Below, one piece after another: positions 62,891 through 64,000 of a stretch of 64,000 nucleotides of DNA. The notes beneath the pieces were generated by a model, which was given only the letters and a program-made list of their open reading frames with translations, did no database searches and had not been told where the DNA came from. Within the stretch, counting starts at the first letter, position 1, and each line of letters begins with the position of its first letter. Position numbers and translations under genes: made by a program. Source of the stretch: Cyprinodon diabolis (taxonomy: Eukaryota; Chordata; Actinopteri; Cyprinodontiformes; Cyprinodontidae); NCBI GenBank assembly GCA_030533445.1, contig CM060064.1, positions 39,711,787-39,775,786 on the forward strand, given 5' to 3'.

Positions 62891-63369
62891 AGAATTTAAT
62901 ATGTATAGGGAGAGGATTATGCAAATCAATTGGCAGGATACTTGTTTTTCATTTAATATTAGCAAGATGAAGATAATTTTATTTTTATTTATTTTTACAG
63001 TTGTCTACATGAAGGACATCTGAAGTTATTTTCAAAATACACAAATTAATTCCACGGGCGGTTGGAGTACTTTAGGGTTAGGATTGGGATTCACTCTGTG
63101 ATAAATACCTACTGAGCTTACTGGCACAATCTAAAACTATTCAATGGGACTGAAAACCACTAATAATGACCATTTATTGGGATGATAATATCCAAAGTGG
63201 CTGCAAACAGACACTCATATTTACTGTGTGATGGAAGACAGAATCATACTAAAGAGGAATGCCATGAGATGATGAACAGGTCCTAGCTATTAGAACATCT
63301 TTATTTGCACCTGCTGCCAGATGATTTTACCTAAATACGTACATAGATCCACTACCATTCAAGACATAA
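62891..63369. other. No gene recognised
   Basis: AT-rich DNA up to the truncation point of the LINE. A stop codon at 63367-63369 immediately precedes the LINE frame. Confidence 0.45.
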
Positions 63370-64000
63370 ACTTGTAATGTAACTTTGTATCGTCCGCCAG
63401 GTCCTTACTCTGAATTTTTAGATGAGTTTTCAGAGTTCCTTTCTGATTTGGTATTAAATACTGACAGGGTCATCATAGCGGGAGATTTTAACATCCATGC
63501 TGACATTGAAGGCGATAGCTTAAGAGCAGCCTTTAATGCTATCTTAGACACTATTGGCTTTGTTCAAAATGTGAATAGTCCCACACATTCTCATCTTCAT
63601 ACTTTGGATCTTGTGCTGACATACGGCATAGAATGTGAAGAAATAACAGTATTTCCTCACAACCCTGTCCTCTCTGACCACTTTCTAATAACCTTCAGGA
63701 TTACTTTAACAGAGTTCTCCTCCCCCAAAAGAAGGTTCAATTTTAGTAGATCTTTATCAGATAGTGCAGTTATAAATTTTAAAGAATCTGCTTCACTTTC
63801 TCTCTCCTCTGTGTCGCTGAGCAGTGCTGCAGAGTGCAAAAGCATAGCTTATTCCCCTTCACAGGTTGATGATTTTGTTGATGGGGTTGCTAGTTCTCTG
63901 CGTACTGCCTTAGACAACGCAGCTCCCTTGAAAATGAAAACCGTTGAAAATAGAAAGCTTGCTCCTTGGTTTAATGCAGAGCTTCGTACTTTGAAGCAAA
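63370..64000 (+). mobile_element. L2/CR1-type LINE, ORF2 endonuclease domain (open, runs off window)
   Basis: LINE ORF2 endonucleases nick the target DNA to prime reverse transcription. From 63370 the frame is open without a stop for 210 codons to the window end. It shows TLYRPPGPYSEFLDEFSEFL, RVIIAGDFNIHAD (the GDFN catalytic box), NSPTHSHLHTLDLVLT (the THxxxxxLDLV box) and VLSDHFLITF (the SDH box with the catalytic His). The order and spacing fit the C-terminal half of an AP-type endonuclease of the L2/CR1 group. The next region, ending APWFNAELRTLK, is the usual linker to the RT. The N-terminal half of the nuclease is missing (5' truncation near 63370), but this is the best-preserved LINE coding segment in the window. 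Confidence 0.85.

Overview
The window looks like nuclear DNA of a teleost fish, probably a percomorph. It is AT-rich and contains fish-wide repeat families: L2-type LINE 3' ends tailed with ATTGA or TTGCC units, a tRNA-headed SINE/LINE tail ending in GGAT repeats, Tc1 elements with 'cactcaccggcc' ends, 'tagggctggg' hAT elements, a Penelope-like element and long (TA)n tracts. Nothing is organised like a bacterial or organellar genome, and almost all short open frames in it are chance or transposon-derived.

Layout. 1-1.3 kb: a rearranged mosaic of a pogo/Tigger-like element and an hAT internal segment. 5.7-6.3, 16.1-16.8, 21.4 and 54.3-54.6 kb: L2-type LINE 3' ends. 8.85-9.98 kb: an hAT element with 8-bp target duplication and a BED-finger remnant. 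10.5, 52.8, 53.9 and 59.9 kb: four copies of one SINE-like tail. 14.4 and 50.1 kb: two copies of a 'ggccccgtccacacg' element. 17.1-18.1 and 57.0-57.9 kb: two near-identical hAT copies. 24.2, 30.0, 34.9 and 38.6 kb: short inverted-repeat elements. 29.8, 32.8-33.9, 39.2 and 44.0-44.7 kb: Tc1-like copies of different ages. 50.5-51.4 kb: a Penelope-like RT/GIY-YIG fragment. 62.5-62.9 kb: a Harbinger-like remnant. 63.4 kb to the end: a LINE endonuclease domain still open at the window edge.

Host gene content is very low. The one convincing host coding segment is on the minus strand at 46983-47130. It is a first coding exon with a perfect Kozak start (ACCATGG), a signal peptide and an AG|GT donor, preceded by a CpG-containing, strongly strand-asymmetric (purine-rich on the sense strand) leader/promoter at about 47.1-47.95 kb. 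I do not recognise the protein. If this reading is right, most of 1-46.98 kb is the long first intron (with several non-repetitive, mixed-composition patches that could be conserved regulatory elements) and 48-64 kb is upstream intergenic DNA.

The most unusual structure is in the hAT copy at 57.0-57.9 kb. It carries three consecutive snap-back palindromes where its sister copy has none or a short one. Two further short perfect hairpins (35.84 and 42.77 kb) and one miRNA-precursor-like hairpin (19.15 kb) are also present.
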